From Mesorhizobium sp. LMG 17147 (GTDB lineage: Bacteria > Pseudomonadota > Alphaproteobacteria > Rhizobiales > Rhizobiaceae): 64,000 nucleotides of DNA. Below the pieces are notes generated by a model, which was not told the DNA's origin, ran no database searches, and saw only the letters and a list, made by a program, of their open reading frames with translations. Positions 34,259 to 42,721 of the stretch are shown one piece after another (positions within the stretch are counted from its first letter, which is position 1; every line of letters starts with the position of its first letter). The DNA lies in contig NZ_JANCTC010000002.1 of assembly GCF_024297145.1 (NCBI RefSeq), positions 1 through 64,000 of the forward strand, written 5' to 3'. Both the position numbers and the translations under genes were made by a program.

Positions 34259-35116
34259 TCACCCTTGCCGTCTCGCCATGAAAGCCAGGCGCTCGAACAG
34301 ATGCACGTCCTGTTCGTTCTTCAGCAAGGCGCCGTGCAGTTTGGGCAGCGCGTTCTTCGGGTCGGCGCGCAGGTCTTCGGGCGCGATGTCGTCGGCAACC
34401 AGCAGGCGGATCCAGTCGAGTGCCTCGGAGGTCGACGGCTTCTTCTTGAGGCCCGGCACATCGCGGATTTCATAGAATTGCGTGAGTGCGGCGCGCACCA
34501 GGTTCTGCTTGATGCCGGGATAGTGCACGTCGACAATTTTGTGCAGCGTCTCGACGTCGGGAAAGCGGATGTAATGGAAGAAGCAGCGGCGCAGGAAGGC
34601 GTCCGGCAGCTCTTTTTCGTTGTTGGAGGTGATGATGACGATCGGCCGGACGGTGGCGCGGATGGTCTGGCCGGTCTCGTAGACAAAGAACTCCATCCTA
34701 TCCAGTTCCTGCAACAGATCGTTCGGGAATTCGATATCGGCCTTGTCGATCTCGTCGATCAGGAGCACCACCTTCCTGCCGGCGGCGAAGGCGTCCCACA
34801 GCTTGCCGCGCTTGATGTAATTGCGGATGTCGTTGAAGCGCTCGTCGCCGAGCTGGCTGTCGCGCAGCCGCGAGACGGCATCATATTCATAGAGGCCCTG
34901 CTGCGCCCGCGTGGTCGATTTGACGTGCCACTCGATCAGATCCAGGCCGAGCGCTGCCGCCACCTGACGGGCAAGTTCGTTCTTGCCGGTGCCGGGCTCG
35001 CCCTTGACCAGCAATGGCCGCTCAAGCGCGATCGCCGCGTTGACCGCCACCATCAGATCCTTGTCGGCAACATAGGCCGCCGTGCCTTCGAAACGCATTT
35101 TTGCTCCCGGGTCCAT
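34259..35116 (-). CDS. MoxR-family AAA+ ATPase with altered Walker A
   Basis: 285 residues. The order of motifs is Walker A GEPGTGKNELA, Walker B VVLLIDEIDKAD, sensor 1 IITSNNEKELPDAFLRRC with the arginine finger, and a C-terminal lid. In the Walker A, the threonine or serine after the lysine (GKT/S), which binds magnesium, is replaced by asparagine (GKN), which should weaken ATP hydrolysis unless compensated. MoxR ATPases work with VWA proteins such as the one at 31837-33027 as metal-cofactor maturation systems. Here GNAT, hicA and hicB separate the two genes. Confidence 0.9.
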   Translation of the reverse strand: MDPGAKMRFEGTAAYVADKDLMVAVNAAIALERPLLVKGEPGTGKNELARQVAAALGLDLIEWHVKSTTRAQQGLYEYDAVSRLRDSQLGDERFNDIRNYIKRGKLWDAFAAGRKVVLLIDEIDKADIEFPNDLLQELDRMEFFVYETGQTIRATVRPIVIITSNNEKELPDAFLRRCFFHYIRFPDVETLHKIVDVHYPGIKQNLVRAALTQFYEIRDVPGLKKKPSTSEALDWIRLLVADDIAPEDLRADPKNALPKLHGALLKNEQDVHLFERLAFMARRQG

Positions 35117-35261
35117 CGCGCGACCCTAAGGACGCGGCCTTCGCTGTGCAAGGTGCCGCTGGCGAAGCGGGGATCTACCGGGGCGCGGCCCTCGCCGAGG
35201 GGTTCTGCGTCGAATTACGCCTCGAAACATGTCGCCTCTCTGGCGCTTGGTCTGGCGTCAG
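35117..35261 (+). other. Intergenic region between moxR and 6S RNA
   Basis: No gene is seen in these 145 bases. They must hold the divergent promoters of moxR (minus) and the 6S RNA (plus), but no confident -35/-10 pair could be placed; CTATAT at 35263 is the best -10 candidate on the plus strand. Confidence 0.4.
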
Positions 35262-35406
35262 CCTATATTGGGGATGACGGTCTGCGCTTCCCGGCAGGAG
35301 AACATTTTCCCCGGGGCCTTAATGATCCCTAGGGAGCTGTCCCTGGGAAGACCCGTGGGTTTTCTCATACGGCGCCCACCTACTTTGTAGGTTCCCGGGA
35401 TCGCTC
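35262..35406 (+). ncRNA. ssrS: 6S RNA (SsrS)
   Basis: The sequence lies directly upstream of 5-formyltetrahydrofolate cyclo-ligase, the conserved site of 6S RNA in proteobacteria. The internal GATCCCTAGGGAGCTGTCCC region and the 3' part with the hairpin ACCTAC-TTT-GTAGGT (35378-35392) followed by TCCCGGGA resemble alphaproteobacterial 6S RNAs as I recall them. 6S RNA mimics an open promoter and sequesters the sigma70 holoenzyme in stationary phase. The ends are approximate; the true 5' end may differ by ten or more bases. No covariance search was possible. Confidence 0.7.
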
Positions 35407-35568
35407 TCTCCACCGGTTGTGTGGATCGTCACCTATCGAAAAGGCCATCTGGCGGATCTTGTCGTCGCGCCGCTTTGTGCGGTGCTCACGAACGACAAGT
35501 TCGCCCCGCTCCTCCAAAACGTCGCTCGTAACACTCCATCCAAATCTGACCTTTTCTACCGTCGGCGC

Positions 35569-36156
35569 ATGGCATCCCCAAAAGACCTGAAAAAAAATCT
35601 CCGCAACCAAGCCCTCGGGCGCCGCGATGCGCTCGATCCTTTCTGGCGTGTGGAGGCAGCACTCGAAATGGCCGAGACGGCGCGCGACCGGATCACGGTC
35701 GAGCCGGGCCAGATCGTCTCCGGTTTCTGGCCGATGCGGTCGGAAGTCGACGTCCGGCCGCTGATGTTTGCCCTGCGCGAGAAGGGGGCAAGGCTCTGCC
35801 TACCGGCCATCCTCGACAAGACCACCATCGTTTTTCGCGAACTGGTGCGCGGCGCGCCGATGATCGACATGGGTTTCGGCACAGTCGGGCCGCATGAGGA
35901 AGCCGAGGTGCTCGATCCGCAGCTTATGCTGGTGCCGCTTGCCGCCTTCGATGCGCGCGGGCACCGAATCGGGTACGGCGCAGGCTATTACGATCGGGCG
36001 ATCGGGCGGCTGGCCGACAAGGGCCAGCAGCCGCGGCTGATCGGCATTGCCTTCGACTGCCAGGAGGTGGCCCTGGTGCCGGACGAGCCGCATGACGTGA
36101 TCATTCCCGAAATACTCACCGAGAGCGGGTTGCGCCGGTTCGCGCCGAAATTGTAG
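35569..36156 (+). CDS. 5-formyltetrahydrofolate cyclo-ligase
   Basis: 195 residues, family size. The N-terminal basic start KDLKKNLRNQALGRRDAL, the middle FWPMRSEVDVRPLM, and the ATP-binding C-terminal signature GHRIGYGAGYYDRAIGRL are diagnostic. It converts 5-formyl-THF to 5,10-methenyl-THF using ATP, returning stored folate to one-carbon metabolism. The frame is open upstream to 35419, but that part overlaps the linker after the 6S RNA and lacks homology, so ATG 35569 is used. The 6S RNA-cyclo-ligase order is conserved and the two may be processed from one transcript. Confidence 0.93.
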   Translation: MASPKDLKKNLRNQALGRRDALDPFWRVEAALEMAETARDRITVEPGQIVSGFWPMRSEVDVRPLMFALREKGARLCLPAILDKTTIVFRELVRGAPMIDMGFGTVGPHEEAEVLDPQLMLVPLAAFDARGHRIGYGAGYYDRAIGRLADKGQQPRLIGIAFDCQEVALVPDEPHDVIIPEILTESGLRRFAPKL

Positions 36157-36236
36157 AGAAGTTCCTGGACGCATGGTCTTTTCCGAAAGTCATGCAGCTT
36201 TTGCTTCGCTGACCTTCGGTTCGGGATCGCGCTTAT

Positions 36237-37061
36237 ATGAGACTTCTCTTCCTCGGCGACATGGTCGGCAAGACAGGACGTACGGCGGTGTGGGAACAAC
36301 TGCCCGGCCTGATCTCGGATTTCAAACTCGACTTCGTCATCGTCAATGGCGAGAACGCCGCCGGAGGCTTCGGCATCACCGAGGAGATTTTTCGCGAGAC
36401 GATCTCGGCCGGCGCCGATGTCGTCACCACCGGCAACCATGTCTGGGACCAGCGCGATGCGCTGATTTTCGCGCCGCGCGAAGAGCGCTTCCTGCGTCCG
36501 TCCAATTTCCCCAAGGGTACGCCGGGGCGCGGCTCAGGCGTCTATATCGCCAGGAACGGCGCGCGCGTGCTGGTCGCCAACATCATGGGTCGGGTGTTCA
36601 TGCATCCCGAGCTCGACGATCCGTTCCAGGCCGGCGAGCGCGAACTTGCCGCTTGTCCGCTTGGCGAGCAGGCCGATGCAATCGTCATCGATTTCCATGC
36701 CGAGGCGACCTCGGAAAAAATGTGCTTCGCTCATTTCGTCGACGGCCGTGCCAGTCTTGTTGTCGGCACCCACACCCATCAGCCGACCGGCGATCACCAG
36801 ATTCTCAATGGCGGCACCGGTTATATTTCCGATGCCGGCATGTGCGGCGATTACGATTCCTCGCTCGGCATGGACAAGGAGGAGCCGCTCAACCGGTTCT
36901 TGTCCAAAGTGCCGAAGGGACGCTTCGAGGCGTCGACGGGACCTGCGACATTGTGCGGTGTCGGCGTCGACATTTCCGACCGTAGCGGCCTGACCGAACG
37001 GATCGCGCCGTTTCGCCGCGGCCCGCGGCTCGAGGAAACGGCTCCATCCTTCTGGTCGTGA
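36237..37061 (+). CDS. YmdB-family metallophosphoesterase (TIGR00282)
   Basis: 274 residues. All blocks of the YmdB metallophosphoesterase family are visible: MRLLFLGDMVGKTGR, FVIVNGENAAGGFGIT, VTTGNHVWDQRD, IDFHAEATSEK, VVGTHTHQPTGD and GTGYISDAGMCG. In Bacillus the enzyme hydrolyses 2',3'-cyclic nucleotides and affects biofilm choice; the alphaproteobacterial role is not established. It begins 80 bases after the cyclo-ligase gene, a common rhizobial arrangement, and is on the same strand. Confidence 0.93.
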   Translation: MRLLFLGDMVGKTGRTAVWEQLPGLISDFKLDFVIVNGENAAGGFGITEEIFRETISAGADVVTTGNHVWDQRDALIFAPREERFLRPSNFPKGTPGRGSGVYIARNGARVLVANIMGRVFMHPELDDPFQAGERELAACPLGEQADAIVIDFHAEATSEKMCFAHFVDGRASLVVGTHTHQPTGDHQILNGGTGYISDAGMCGDYDSSLGMDKEEPLNRFLSKVPKGRFEASTGPATLCGVGVDISDRSGLTERIAPFRRGPRLEETAPSFWS

Positions 37062-37131
37062 CATTGATATAGACGCTTGCAATACCCAATTGCCGGCGAA
37101 ACTGCTCTAGATCGTAGAGGGGACGACCTCC

Positions 37132-37896
37132 ATGCAGCTAGTCGAATTCCTGGCGCCGCATTTCGCCTTTGTCTCCGACCCGACTGCATGGGTCGCGCTG
37201 CTGACGCTGATCGTGCTGGAGGTCGTGCTCGGCATCGACAATCTGATCTTCATCTCGATCCTGACCAACAAATTGCCGGTAGCGCAGCGGGCCCGCGCCC
37301 GACGGCTCGGCATCTCCGCCGCGCTGGTGATGCGGCTGATCCTGCTGGCCACCATCTCGATCATCGTCCAACTGACGACGCCTATATTCACCGCCTTCGG
37401 CCACGGGTTTTCATGGCGCGACCTGATCCTGATCGCCGGCGGCCTGTTTCTCGTCTGGAAGGCGACCAAGGAGATCCACCACACGGTCGATCTCGATGAT
37501 CACCAGGACACCATGATGGGCGAGACGCTGCAGCTTTCGCTGGCCGGCGCGATTTTCCAGATATTGCTGCTCGACCTCGTCTTTTCGATCGACTCGATCA
37601 TCACCGCCGTCGGCATGACCGACGAAATCGCGATCATGTACATCGCGGTGATCGTGGCGGTGAGCGTGATGATGCTGGCGGCCGGGCCGCTGGCGGATTT
37701 CATCGCCAAGAACCCCAGCATCGTCATGCTGGCGCTGGGTTTCCTGCTGATGATTGGTATGACGCTGATCGCCGACGGCATGGGTTACCACGTGCCGAAA
37801 GGCTATATCTACGCCGCCATGGGTTTTTCGGCCCTGGTCGAAGGGCTCAACATGCTGGCGCGGCGGCGGAAGAAGGCAAAGGGCGGCGGGCACTGA
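37132..37896 (+). CDS. TerC family integral membrane protein
   Basis: 254 residues with about seven helices. The TerC motifs are [21 protein letters not shown] and, in the second half, [19 protein letters not shown]; both carry the conserved intramembrane aspartates thought to bind metal. TerC/Alx proteins are linked to tellurite resistance and to manganese export. The charged C-terminus ([11 protein letters not shown]) is cytoplasmic. It stands alone between the YmdB gene and the convergent SRPBCC remnant. Confidence 0.92.
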   Translation: MQLVEFLAPHFAFVSDPTAWVALLTLIVLEVVLGIDNLIFISILTNKLPVAQRARARRLGISAALVMRLILLATISIIVQLTTPIFTAFGHGFSWRDLILIAGGLFLVWKATKEIHHTVDLDDHQDTMMGETLQLSLAGAIFQILLLDLVFSIDSIITAVGMTDEIAIMYIAVIVAVSVMMLAAGPLADFIAKNPSIVMLALGFLLMIGMTLIADGMGYHVPKGYIYAAMGFSALVEGLNMLARRRKKAKGGGH

Positions 37897-37917
37897 GGAT
37901 GACCCACCGCGGCTGAC

Positions 37918-38386
37918 CTAATGCCCCGGCACGCCTTTCGGATGGCGGTCGCCGATCAGGCCTAGCATCACGCCTTGCTCCAGCCACGCCTTGGCGCCGG
38001 CGAGCACCAGCGCAAAACCGCCGGTCGAGTCGATCGCCTGCGTGACCTGCTCATCGCGGCTGCCGACAAAGCCAAAATTGCGGACCTCGACAAAGGTCGT
38101 GGCGCCCGGCATCTCGGTAAAGGCCCACACCACCGTGGTCGGCGGATCGCTCCATTGCATGACGATCTTCTTGTTTTTCGACGATCTCACTGATATTGAC
38201 CGTCGTCGAGACGCCATACATGCGCCATTCCCAATGGATTTCCTTGCCGCTGTCCAACCTGTCGCTGCCATGGGTGAACCAGAACTTCGTCGTGATCGCC
38301 GGATCGATGAAGGCTTCAAATACGTCGGCGACCGGCCGCCTTATCAGCATGCCGGCTTCGGCGGTCGGTGTTTCGCGGATTTCCAT
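37918..38386 (-). pseudogene. SRPBCC (AHSA1-type) protein, frameshifted
   Basis: Reading from ATG 38386 (GAAAGGAGG upstream) gives MEIRETPTAEAGMLIRRPVADVFEAFIDPAITTKFW... down to EIVEKQ, a normal START/AHSA1 beginning. The rest of the domain continues only in the next frame: NKKIVMQWSDPPTTVVWAFTEM through GVMLGLIGDRHPKGVPGH. The switch occurs at a run of five T on the plus strand (38174-38178, five A in the mRNA). One extra A would restore EIVEKNKKIVMQW. It is thus a one-base deletion or a sequencing error. It belongs to the ArsR-controlled cluster with two other genes on this strand. Confidence 0.88.
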
Positions 38387-38415
38387 ATCGTCCTCCTTTC
38401 CACGGTGCCGCCTGT

Positions 38416-38778
38416 TCACCAGGCATCGGGTTCGCGCACCAGGTGAATGATGTCGGCCGGGTTGGTGATCCAGCCGCCGCGAAAGCCTTCACCCAGTGCC
38501 TCGATGGCGTCGCAGCGCACGACACCGGCCTTGGCGAGATGCTCCGCTGCGGCCGGAAAATCATCGGTGAACAGTTCCAGCCAGATCTCGGCCTGGCTCA
38601 TCATCGGCGCCTCGTCGATCCACAGTCGATTGGGACCGAGTTCGAAGCCGACGGCCGGCGGTTTGGCTGTGAATGGCTTCAGGCCGATGACGTCGCGATA
38701 GAAGGCGATCGTTGCCTGGTATAGATGCGGCGGGACTTTCATCGCGATGTTGATGCCGCCGGTGATCTTCGCGGTCAT
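38416..38778 (-). CDS. VOC/glyoxalase-superfamily protein
   Basis: 120 residues, one vicinal-oxygen-chelate domain with two beta-alpha-beta-beta-beta units (PHLYQATIAFYRDVIGLKPF and AEHLAKAGVVRCDAIEALGEGFRGGWITNPADIIHLVRE in outline). Metal ligands are not obvious, so it may be a binding or cofactor-free member. The frame runs further upstream without homology; ATG 38778 (MTAKITGGINIAMKV) is the sensible start. It sits between two SRPBCC genes on the same strand, an arrangement often seen under ArsR-type regulators. Confidence 0.85.
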   Translation of the reverse strand: MTAKITGGINIAMKVPPHLYQATIAFYRDVIGLKPFTAKPPAVGFELGPNRLWIDEAPMMSQAEIWLELFTDDFPAAAEHLAKAGVVRCDAIEALGEGFRGGWITNPADIIHLVREPDAW

Positions 38779-38795
38779 TCTTACTCCATTTGCTC

Positions 38796-39278
38796 TCAGA
38801 TGTTGTTCTCGTTGGCCGGCTCGCCCTTCATCTCGCTGCGGTAATAGCCGTCGCGCAGATTGATGCCGTATTCGACATAGGCCTTCATGCAGGCCAGCAT
38901 CTGCGACCAGCCCTCGCAATTGAGGTAAGATTTCTTCAGGCCGACCGCGTCCTCGTGCCAGCCGGTTTCGGCGATGGTGACGAAGGTGCCGCCGTCGTCG
39001 AGCGGCTCGAAATTCATCTCGATGCGGGTCTTGTAGGCGGGCTCGCCGTCGGCGTCGGTCGCATCCCAGCGCAGCACGATGCGGCTGTCTTTCTCCACCT
39101 TGTCGACCTCCACGGGAACCTTGCCCCACCAGATGACGGTGGCACCCGCCAGCAGCGGTGCGCTGGCGCCGCCGATCGTGGTGAAGTAGCCGCTGAGCTT
39201 CTTCGGATTGACGACCGCATCGAAGACTTCGGCGACGGGTTTGCCGATGCGGCCAGAAACCCTGAATCCAAGAGACAT
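38796..39278 (-). CDS. SRPBCC (AHSA1-like) domain protein
   Basis: 160 residues forming a START-like hydrophobic pocket domain. It begins MSLGFRVSGRIGKPVAEVFDAVVNPKKLSGYF and contains WDATDADGEPAYKTRIEMNFE and GWSQMLACMKAYVEYG, characteristic of bacterial AHSA1 proteins. GTG 39284 is an alternative two codons upstream. The ligand is unknown. It is transcribed away from the ArsR gene, with the shared operator at 39311-39327, and begins the minus-strand cluster. Confidence 0.9.
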   Translation of the reverse strand: MSLGFRVSGRIGKPVAEVFDAVVNPKKLSGYFTTIGGASAPLLAGATVIWWGKVPVEVDKVEKDSRIVLRWDATDADGEPAYKTRIEMNFEPLDDGGTFVTIAETGWHEDAVGLKKSYLNCEGWSQMLACMKAYVEYGINLRDGYYRSEMKGEPANENNI

Positions 39279-39310
39279 ATCCACAGCTCCTTCCTTGAAG
39301 GCAACGGCAT

Positions 39311-39327
39311 TATGTTATAAAAACATA
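39311..39327. promoter_or_regulatory. ArsR operator between SRPBCC gene and arsR
   Basis: TATGTT and AACATA form a palindrome around a five-base ATAAA centre, and it ends three bases before the ATG of the ArsR gene. Winged-helix ArsR dimers bind such AT-rich palindromes. Placed over the region between divergent starts, it would control both the regulator and the SRPBCC cluster. Confidence 0.7.
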
Positions 39328-39329
39328 AC

Positions 39330-39653
39330 ATGTCAAGCACGGCGCAGGACGACAATGTTTTCAAGGCGCTGGCGCATCCGCGCCGGCGTGCGTTGCTGGA
39401 CCGGCTGAAGGATGCGCCGCAGACCACCGGCATGCTTTGCGATGCCTTCCCAGACATGGACCGCTGCACGGTCATGCTGCATCTGAAGGTGCTGGAGGAG
39501 GCCGACCTGGTCGTGGTGCGCCGCGAGGGGCGCGAACGCTGGAACCATCTCAACGCGCTGCCGATCAAGCACATCCACGACCGCTGGATCAGTCAATATG
39601 CCACGCACGCGATCAGCATCCTCGACCGGCTGAAATCCGATCTTGAGGGATGA
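39330..39653 (+). CDS. ArsR family transcriptional regulator
   Basis: 107 residues, a single winged-helix domain: VFKALAHPRRRALLDRLKDAPQTTGML then CTVMLHLKVLEEADLVVVRREGRERWNHLN. It lacks the CxC metal site of arsenic sensors. It belongs to the non-metal subgroup commonly found divergent from SRPBCC/AHSA1 genes, as here. The palindrome ends directly before the ATG, so the mRNA leader is very short or absent and there is no clear Shine-Dalgarno. Confidence 0.92.
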   Translation: MSSTAQDDNVFKALAHPRRRALLDRLKDAPQTTGMLCDAFPDMDRCTVMLHLKVLEEADLVVVRREGRERWNHLNALPIKHIHDRWISQYATHAISILDRLKSDLEG

Positions 39654-39887
39654 AAGGTTGCCGAAGCCTGCCACTTTCGGGCCTTGAGCCCCTTGCGTGT
39701 CCGACGCAATGGCGCGGCTGGACGAATTGAGCCGATTTATCTATAAGCCGGCCATTCCGACAGAGAGCGCCGTACGTCCGTCCGGACGCAGCAGGACGTT
39801 CTGAAATTTTGAATTCGAGCATTTTGCAAGGCGCCGGGTGGTTCACCAGGCCCCAGATGCTCTAGCCGAGAAAACGACAGGGGTGCC

Positions 39888-40637
39888 ATGGCTGGCCATT
39901 CACAGTTCAAGAACATCATGCATCGCAAGGGCCGCCAGGATGCGGTGCGATCGAAAATGTTTTCCAAGCTGGCGCGCGAAATCACCGTCGCCGCCAAGAG
40001 CGGCACGCCTGATCCATCGATGAACCCGCGCCTGCGCCTTGCGGTGCAGAACGCCAAGGCGGTGTCGATGCCGAAGGACAACATCCAGCGCGCCATCAAC
40101 AAGGCGTCGATGGGCGATGCCGAGACCTACGAAGCCGTTCGCTACGAGGGTTACGGGCCAGGCGGCGTCGCGCTGATCGTCGAGGTGCTGACCGACAACC
40201 GCAACCGCTCGGCGTCGAATGTGCGCGCTGCCTTCACCAAAGCCGGCGGGGCGATGGGCGAGACCGGCTCGGTTTCGTTCATGTGGGACCGCGTCGGCGA
40301 GATCTACTATCCGGCATCGGCCGGCAGCGCCGAAAAGGTGATGGACGCAGCGATCGAGGCCGGCGCCGACGATGTCCAGTCGGACGAGGAAGGCCACACG
40401 ATCTATTGCGCCTTCGAGAATCTCGGCGAAGTGTCGAAGGCGCTGGAAGGCGCACTCGGCGAGGCTGAATCGGTGAAGCCGATCTGGAAGCCGCAGACCA
40501 ATATCGCGGTCGACGAGGAGCGGGCACAATCGCTGATGAAGCTGGTCGCGACGCTCGAAGACGACGACGACGTGCAGAGCGTCTACGCCAATTTCGAGGT
40601 CGACGAGGAGACCTTGGCGAAGCTCAGCGCGGCGTAA
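39888..40637 (+). CDS. YebC/PmpR family DNA-binding or translation-assisting protein
   Basis: 249 residues, the standard length. It starts [32 protein letters not shown] and contains [22 protein letters not shown] and [12 protein letters not shown], all family hallmarks. Members have been described as transcriptional regulators (PmpR) and, for YebC2/TACO1 types, as helpers of polyproline translation. Which applies here cannot be decided from sequence. In many alphaproteobacteria yebC lies directly upstream of ruvC; here ruvC is about 22 kb away. Confidence 0.95.
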   Translation: MAGHSQFKNIMHRKGRQDAVRSKMFSKLAREITVAAKSGTPDPSMNPRLRLAVQNAKAVSMPKDNIQRAINKASMGDAETYEAVRYEGYGPGGVALIVEVLTDNRNRSASNVRAAFTKAGGAMGETGSVSFMWDRVGEIYYPASAGSAEKVMDAAIEAGADDVQSDEEGHTIYCAFENLGEVSKALEGALGEAESVKPIWKPQTNIAVDEERAQSLMKLVATLEDDDDVQSVYANFEVDEETLAKLSAA

Positions 40638-40703
40638 GTTGAGAACGCCGCGCATCGACCACGTATCTTTCTTCTAGAGCTGTCAGTTACTGATGGGGGA
40701 CGG

Positions 40704-41498
40704 ATGACTGACACTGACGAGGCTCGTTTTTCTGACGCGATGTCCTGGCCTCGCCGGGGTGGCATATGGCGCCGGCTGTTCGCTTCGATCATCGACTATC
40801 TTATCGTCCTGATACCTCTTTACGCACTTGTAGCGGGTTTGTTTCTGCTAACTGACGGCGGAGTCAAAGGCAGCTTTTGGTTGAACTGGAGACTATGTCA
40901 GGCGGCTACGTTAAACGGAGCAAGTGATCCATCATTTGCCCGTTACGATTGGCAGATATGCAGAACGTCGCTGTTCGGTTTGACGGTCGCCGAATGGGCC
41001 CTGGGAACGGCTTCGGGCTCACAGTCTGAAGGAAATCCCTCCATCTCATTTGATTTGGATTCGCAGGGCAATATCCGACCGGCAGCATTGGATCTGGGTT
41101 TCCTCGAACTGGTCGTTCTCGCGTCTTATCTCCTTGTCATGGAGTTGACCTCTGGCCAGCCAATCGGCAAGCGGTTCGCGGCGCTCATAGTGCATGACCA
41201 GGATGACAAAAATAGAATCGGACTACCCGTACGAAAGGCTGTTCGGCGGCAGGGAATGAAATTTCTCGGCGCTTTGCCCATAATGTTCATGGGAGGGTGG
41301 TACACTGTTCAGGCTTGGGGCAGCGCTCCTGGGGTCGCGCAGGACTTCTCCCGGTTGGAGATTGTCGGTGCATACGCCGCGTTGGTCTTGGTTATGGTCT
41401 GGCCGATCTGGATCGCAATATCCATAGCTCTTGGCAACGACCCGATACACGATCGATTTGCCGTAACCACAGTTCGCGCAGATGAGACCGAGACATGA
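40704..41498 (+). CDS. RDD family membrane protein
   Basis: 264 residues. RRLFASIIDYLIVLIPLYALVAG is the RDD-like first helix with an arginine and aspartate in place, and LTSGQPIGKRFAALIVHDQDDK is the typical second block after the middle helix. Four hydrophobic segments are visible. A cysteine-containing loop (residues ~70-95) interrupts the domain. Codon use is noticeably more A/T-rich at third positions than in the neighbours, hinting at recent acquisition. The ATG of the next gene overlaps its stop (ATGA). Transport function is only presumed for the family. Confidence 0.8.
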   Translation: MTDTDEARFSDAMSWPRRGGIWRRLFASIIDYLIVLIPLYALVAGLFLLTDGGVKGSFWLNWRLCQAATLNGASDPSFARYDWQICRTSLFGLTVAEWALGTASGSQSEGNPSISFDLDSQGNIRPAALDLGFLELVVLASYLLVMELTSGQPIGKRFAALIVHDQDDKNRIGLPVRKAVRRQGMKFLGALPIMFMGGWYTVQAWGSAPGVAQDFSRLEIVGAYAALVLVMVWPIWIAISIALGNDPIHDRFAVTTVRADETET

Positions 41499-41806
41499 AC
41501 GTGTCAGACAGAGCCCGCGTCCGCATCACCTATTGCACCCAGTGCCTGTGGCTGCTCAGGGCCGGCTGGATGGCGCAGGAGCTGCTGTCGACCTTCGGCA
41601 CCGATCTGGGCGAAGTGACGCTGGTGCCCGGCACCGGCGGCATCTTCACCATTTCCTGCAATGACACGCTGGTCTGGGACCGCAAGCGGGACGGCGGTTT
41701 CCCCGACGCCGCAAAGCTCAAGCAACTGGTTCGCGACGTCATCGATCCGGATCGCGATCTGGGCCATGCCGACCGCAAGGGCGATAAGTCAAAAGACCCT
41801 GCCTGA
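41495..41806 (+). CDS. SelT/SelW/SelH (Rdx) family redox protein
   Basis: 103 residues. The thioredoxin-like Rdx fold has the CxxC motif YCTQCLW at about residue 14-17 (cysteine in place of selenocysteine), followed by LGEVTLVPGTGGIFTISCNDTLVWDRKRDGGFPDA, a family pattern. Its redox partner is unknown. Translation is coupled to the RDD gene through the ATGA overlap, yet its codon use is again typical of the genome. A charged tail (DRKGDKSKDPA) follows the domain. Confidence 0.9.
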   Translation: MNVSDRARVRITYCTQCLWLLRAGWMAQELLSTFGTDLGEVTLVPGTGGIFTISCNDTLVWDRKRDGGFPDAAKLKQLVRDVIDPDRDLGHADRKGDKSKDPA

Positions 41807-41831
41807 GGCCTTTTACACTTCCGTCCTGCAT

Positions 41832-42311
41832 TCACCGCCAGGCGAAGATGAAGCAGCCCAGCGCCACGATGGCGGTGATGGTGCGGACATGGTTCCACAT
41901 CACCCAGTCCCTGAGATAAGTGGCCCATACTGCAGCGCCGTTGGCGCTTGTCGGATCGACGGCGGCCAGGGCGTTGTTGAGCGGCACGTTGAACATCATC
42001 GTCACGATCGGGTTGCCGACGAGGTAGATCAGGGCGCCGGCGAGGAGCCAGAATGCACCCGGTTGGCTCCAGCCGATAAGAGCGCCGGCGGCAAGGACAA
42101 GACAGACCAGCCCGGTGCCGAAAAGCGCGGTCATGAATGCCGGCGTAATCACGGTGATGTTGATCGAATTCATGGCGGCGATGCCGCCTCCGGCAGGCAA
42201 GCGGCCGAGCGCCGGCATGATAAAGTTGGAGAAGGCGAAGAAAACGCCGCCGACAACGCCTGAGCCAATGGCAGCGACGAAAGTGAGGGTGGGAAGCAGT
42301 TTCATGATCAT
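41832..42311 (-). CDS. DUF1772 (anthrone-oxygenase-like) membrane protein
   Basis: 159 residues, four membrane helices. The pattern GVFFAFSNFIMPALGRLP near the start and WNHVRTITAIVALGC at the end is typical of DUF1772, which includes fungal anthrone oxygenases; bacterial members have unknown substrates. It ends a short minus-strand pair with the damaged NmrA-like gene (one base between them), both read away from a TetR gene. Confidence 0.9.
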   Translation of the reverse strand: MIMKLLPTLTFVAAIGSGVVGGVFFAFSNFIMPALGRLPAGGGIAAMNSINITVITPAFMTALFGTGLVCLVLAAGALIGWSQPGAFWLLAGALIYLVGNPIVTMMFNVPLNNALAAVDPTSANGAAVWATYLRDWVMWNHVRTITAIVALGCFIFAWR

Positions 42312-42312
42312 G

Positions 42313-42611
42313 TCAGTTGCTCCAGATGCCGGTTGAGGCGGTTTCGGTTGCGTAGGCGGAAAAGTCCTTTGGGGCGCGGCCGAGCACGCGCTCGACGCCG
42401 TCTGTCAGCGACTCGTTGCGGCCGTCGAGGACTTCGGTGAACAGTTCTTTGAGCAGCCACGCGAACTCGGCCGGCAACTCATGGGTGGCGTGCCCGAGCG
42501 CGAGCCTATCCGTACCGGCAGGCCCCGCGCCGTCAACCGCTCGGCAAGGCGACGGCCGGTCTTGCCGGTGCCGCCGAGGATCAAAGTTGGCTTCGTTACA
42601 ATAGAGTTCAT
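42313..42611 (-). pseudogene. NmrA-like NAD(P)-binding protein with large internal deletion
   Basis: The first 40 or so codons (from ATG 42611: MNSIVTKPTLILGGTGKTGRRLAERLTARGLPVRIGSRSG) encode the start of a Rossmann fold with GGTGKTGRR. The last 50 codons, in another frame, encode LPAEFAWLLKELFTEVLDGRNESLTDGVERVLGRAPKDFSAYATETASTGIW, the usual end of NmrA-type quinone/NAD(P)H proteins of ~280-290 residues. About 190 residues between are missing and the frames do not match, so the gene is dead. The junction is near 42470-42500. It shares the TetR-controlled promoter with DUF1772. Confidence 0.88.
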
Positions 42612-42631
42612 GTCGATTTTCCTCAATTGAA

Positions 42632-42650
42632 ATGTGAGTAATCCTCACAT
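42632..42650. promoter_or_regulatory. TetR-type operator
   Basis: Perfect inverted repeat ATGTGAG / CTCACAT with a five-base spacer, between the divergent NmrA remnant and tetR starts. A weaker second site CTCG-N7-CGAG occurs near 42670-42684. Such palindromes are expected for the neighbouring TetR protein. Confidence 0.75.
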
Positions 42651-42721
42651 TTGCGAAACGTGATAAATCCTCGTATTTTGCGAGTCAAGCCAATTTGTTG
42701 ATTGTTCGTCGGGAGACAGTG

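Noticed and set aside
33698..35332. 544-residue plus-strand ORF across GNAT and moxR
   Set aside because: Antisense to well-supported genes and without recognisable domains; typical high-GC shadow frame.
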